Source: Schlesneria sp. DSM 10557 (lineage in GTDB: Bacteria > Planctomycetota > Planctomycetia > Planctomycetales > Planctomycetaceae). From it: 64,000 nt of DNA. Made by a program: the position numbers and the translations under genes. The notes below the pieces were generated by a model. It saw only the letters and a program-made list of their open reading frames with translations, was not told the DNA's origin and did no database searches. Shown one piece after another: positions 62,548 through 64,000 of the stretch (position 1 is the stretch's first letter; every line of letters starts with the position of its first letter). The stretch is taken from contig NZ_CP124747.1 in NCBI RefSeq assembly GCF_041860085.1, positions 1,798,001-1,862,000 of the forward strand. The letters are read 5' to 3'.

Positions 62548-64000
62548 ATGCTTCAGGAACGAGCCAGCGGCGTCCTTCTTCACCCGACTTCATTTCCCAC
62601 ACGTTATGGCATCGGTGATCTGGGCCCCAGCGCCTACCACTTCATTGACTGGCTGGCGGGAGCTGAGCAGCGCTACTGGCAGGTCCTGCCACTCTGTCCC
62701 ACGGACATGGGTGACTCGCCCTACCAGTCCCCCTCATCGTTCGCCGGTAATCCACTCCTGATCAGCCCGGACCTGCTGGCGCGGGATGGCCTCCTCAACG
62801 AAAACGATCTGGCGAGCGCACTGCTGCCCGAGGTGGAGACAGCTCCCCACGTCGACTTTCAGCGAAGTGCCCTGCTGAAGAATCAACTGCTCAGCACCGC
62901 CGTCCTGAACTTCAGAAATCTCTCGCCCGCTCATGAACTGCATCAGGAATTCGCCGAGTTCAAAAAACAGCATCACAGTTGGGTCGACAATCATGCTCGG
63001 TTCATGGCGCTGCGCGATGTGAACCGAAACAGGCCGTGGCGGCAGTGGACGGAGTATGTCACCGCACCTGGTCAGCCCGTCATGCCCGAACTGGAAGTTC
63101 GCTTCGAATACGCGCTGCTTCTGCAGTTCTTCTTCTTCCGACAGTGGCATCAGCTTCGACAGTATGCCCGAGAACGGAATATCCAGATTATCGGAGACAT
63201 CCCGATCTATGTCTCGCACGATAGCGTGGATGTCTGGGCCCACCAATCTCTGTTCCAACTGGATGAACATGGTGATCCCACTCGAGTCGCAGGAGTTCCT
63301 CCCGATTACTTCGCCGCCACAGGACAACTGTGGAATAATCCCCTCTACAACTGGGACGCGATGGAGCAGGATGGGTTTCGCTGGTGGATCCATCGCCTGG
63401 AAACGGCGCTTCAGTTCGTCGACCTGGTGCGCCTGGACCATTTTCGGGGGTTCGAAGCGTACTGGTCCGTCGCGGCCGGTGAAGCGACGGCCATGAACGG
63501 GCATTGGGTTCCGGGTCCTCGGGGGAAACTGCTGACGGCGTTGTGCAATGTCCAAGGGGCCGACCCGGTCGCGAATGCTTCCACTTCGACGGCACCGATT
63601 ATCGCCGAAGACCTGGGCATGATTACGGAAGAAGTCCATGCTCTGCGGAAAGAGTTTCACCTTCCCGGGATGAAGGTCCTGCAGTTCATGCTTCCGGGTG
63701 AGCCCTGGGACAATCATCGGCCGGAAGAGTTCGAGGCGAATTCCGTTGCTTACACCGGGACCCACGACAACGATACCACCCTTGGCTGGTTCCGCTCACA
63801 CATCCTGCCAAATCCCGATCAACTGGAACGATTGAAGCAGTACACGCGCTGCGAGGAACACAATATTGCGTGGGAGTTCATCGAGATTGCCTGGCGCTCC
63901 GGCTCCCATCTTGCCATTGCCCCTCTTCAGGACCTCTTCTCAATGGGTTCCGAAGCAAGAATGAATACGCCCGGAACGAGCGGCCCCGGCTGCGACAACT
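62548..64000 (+). CDS. malQ: 4-alpha-glucanotransferase (GH77), 3' end cut by window
   Basis: The enzyme transfers maltooligosaccharides between alpha-1,4-glucans in glycogen and maltodextrin metabolism. The first 484 codons are present. The start M-L-Q-E-R-A-S-G-V-L-L-H-P-T-S is typical, as is G-I-G-D-L-G-P-S. Y-Q-S-P-S-S-F-A-G-N-P is the GH77 signature. The nucleophile Asp lies in V-R-L-D-H-F-R-G-F, the acid/base Glu in I-I-A-E-D-L-G, and the stabilising Asp in G-T-H-D-N-D. All catalytic residues are within the window, and only the final few dozen residues should be missing. Confidence 0.95.
   Translation, partial: MLQERASGVLLHPTSFPTRYGIGDLGPSAYHFIDWLAGAEQRYWQVLPLCPTDMGDSPYQSPSSFAGNPLLISPDLLARDGLLNENDLASALLPEVETAPHVDFQRSALLKNQLLSTAVLNFRNLSPAHELHQEFAEFKKQHHSWVDNHARFMALRDVNRNRPWRQWTEYVTAPGQPVMPELEVRFEYALLLQFFFFRQWHQLRQYARERNIQIIGDIPIYVSHDSVDVWAHQSLFQLDEHGDPTRVAGVPPDYFAATGQLWNNPLYNWDAMEQDGFRWWIHRLETALQFVDLVRLDHFRGFEAYWSVAAGEATAMNGHWVPGPRGKLLTALCNVQGADPVANASTSTAPIIAEDLGMITEEVHALRKEFHLPGMKVLQFMLPGEPWDNHRPEEFEANSVAYTGTHDNDTTLGWFRSHILPNPDQLERLKQYTRCEEHNIAWEFIEIAWRSGSHLAIAPLQDLFSMGSEARMNTPGTSGPGCDN

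Noticed and set aside
62734..63765. 343-codon open frame on the minus strand
   Set aside because: It is antisense to malQ, whose catalytic motifs are all intact.

Overview
The window is chromosomal DNA from a planctomycete, probably of the Planctomycetaceae/Schlesneria-Gimesia-Rubinisphaera type; the genus is a guess. The phylum call rests on families typical of it: a paired DUF1549/DUF1553 cytochrome-c protein and DUF1501 protein (11648-16205), a DUF1559 lipoprotein (34606-37068), an SHD1-domain secreted protein (23828-25762), a Tat-exported Gfo/Idh/MocA oxidoreductase, a PEP-CTERM choice-of-anchor A protein, long intergenic gaps and short operons on alternating strands. I saw no rRNA, tRNA, CRISPR array, transposase or phage gene, so this looks like core and lineage-specific chromosome rather than an island.

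Layout. 1-4807 (+): a 5'-cut alpha/beta hydrolase, a large TraB/DUF5682-like protein, moaC and fabH, ending in a terminator. 4974-11227: LysM membrane protein (-), then HAD hydrolase, a FlaA1/WbpM-type nucleotide-sugar dehydratase, an exported metallo-beta-lactamase-fold protein and birA (+). 11648-16205 (+): the DUF1549/DUF1553 + DUF1501 pair. 16308-19142 (-): earP, efp and an esterase-like hydrolase. 20317-28093 (+): oxidoreductase, leucine-rich lipoprotein, SHD1/WD-like protein, RraA-like protein and a beta-helix secreted protein. 28059-33253 (-): a CsrA-like mini-protein and the nitrogen-control genes glnD, glnB and amt. 33480-45006: prepilin peptidase, DUF1559 lipoprotein, amidohydrolase, lnt, radical SAM protein, PEP-CTERM protein and a 6-phosphogluconolactonase-like protein. 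45104-53211 (-): a DUF3891/Gly-rich/HEAT operon, an FHA membrane protein with a degenerate trypsin fold, a leucine-rich membrane protein and lexA. 53418-64000: acyltransferase, PIN-TRAM protein (-), a GTPase and Ser/Thr kinase pair, a secreted protein, RNase D (-) and the start of malQ.

Genes that work together. The clearest module is earP-efp: EF-P carries Arg instead of Lys at the loop tip, and the gene just upstream encodes the arginine rhamnosyltransferase EarP, so ribosome rescue at polyproline is probably controlled by arginine rhamnosylation. amt, glnB and glnD form an ammonium uptake and PII signalling cluster, with a good sigma-54-like site before amt and a terminator after glnB that makes glnD a separate unit. 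lexA has a perfect inverted repeat in the divergent promoter region, a candidate autoregulatory operator. The FHA/pseudoprotease protein, the zinc-ribbon kinase and the dynamin-like GTPase are less understood signalling or envelope proteins.

Many long open frames lie antisense to well-recognised genes and are left out. Start codons were moved inward where a signal peptide, family start or ribosome binding site argued for it; the changes are stated in each entry.
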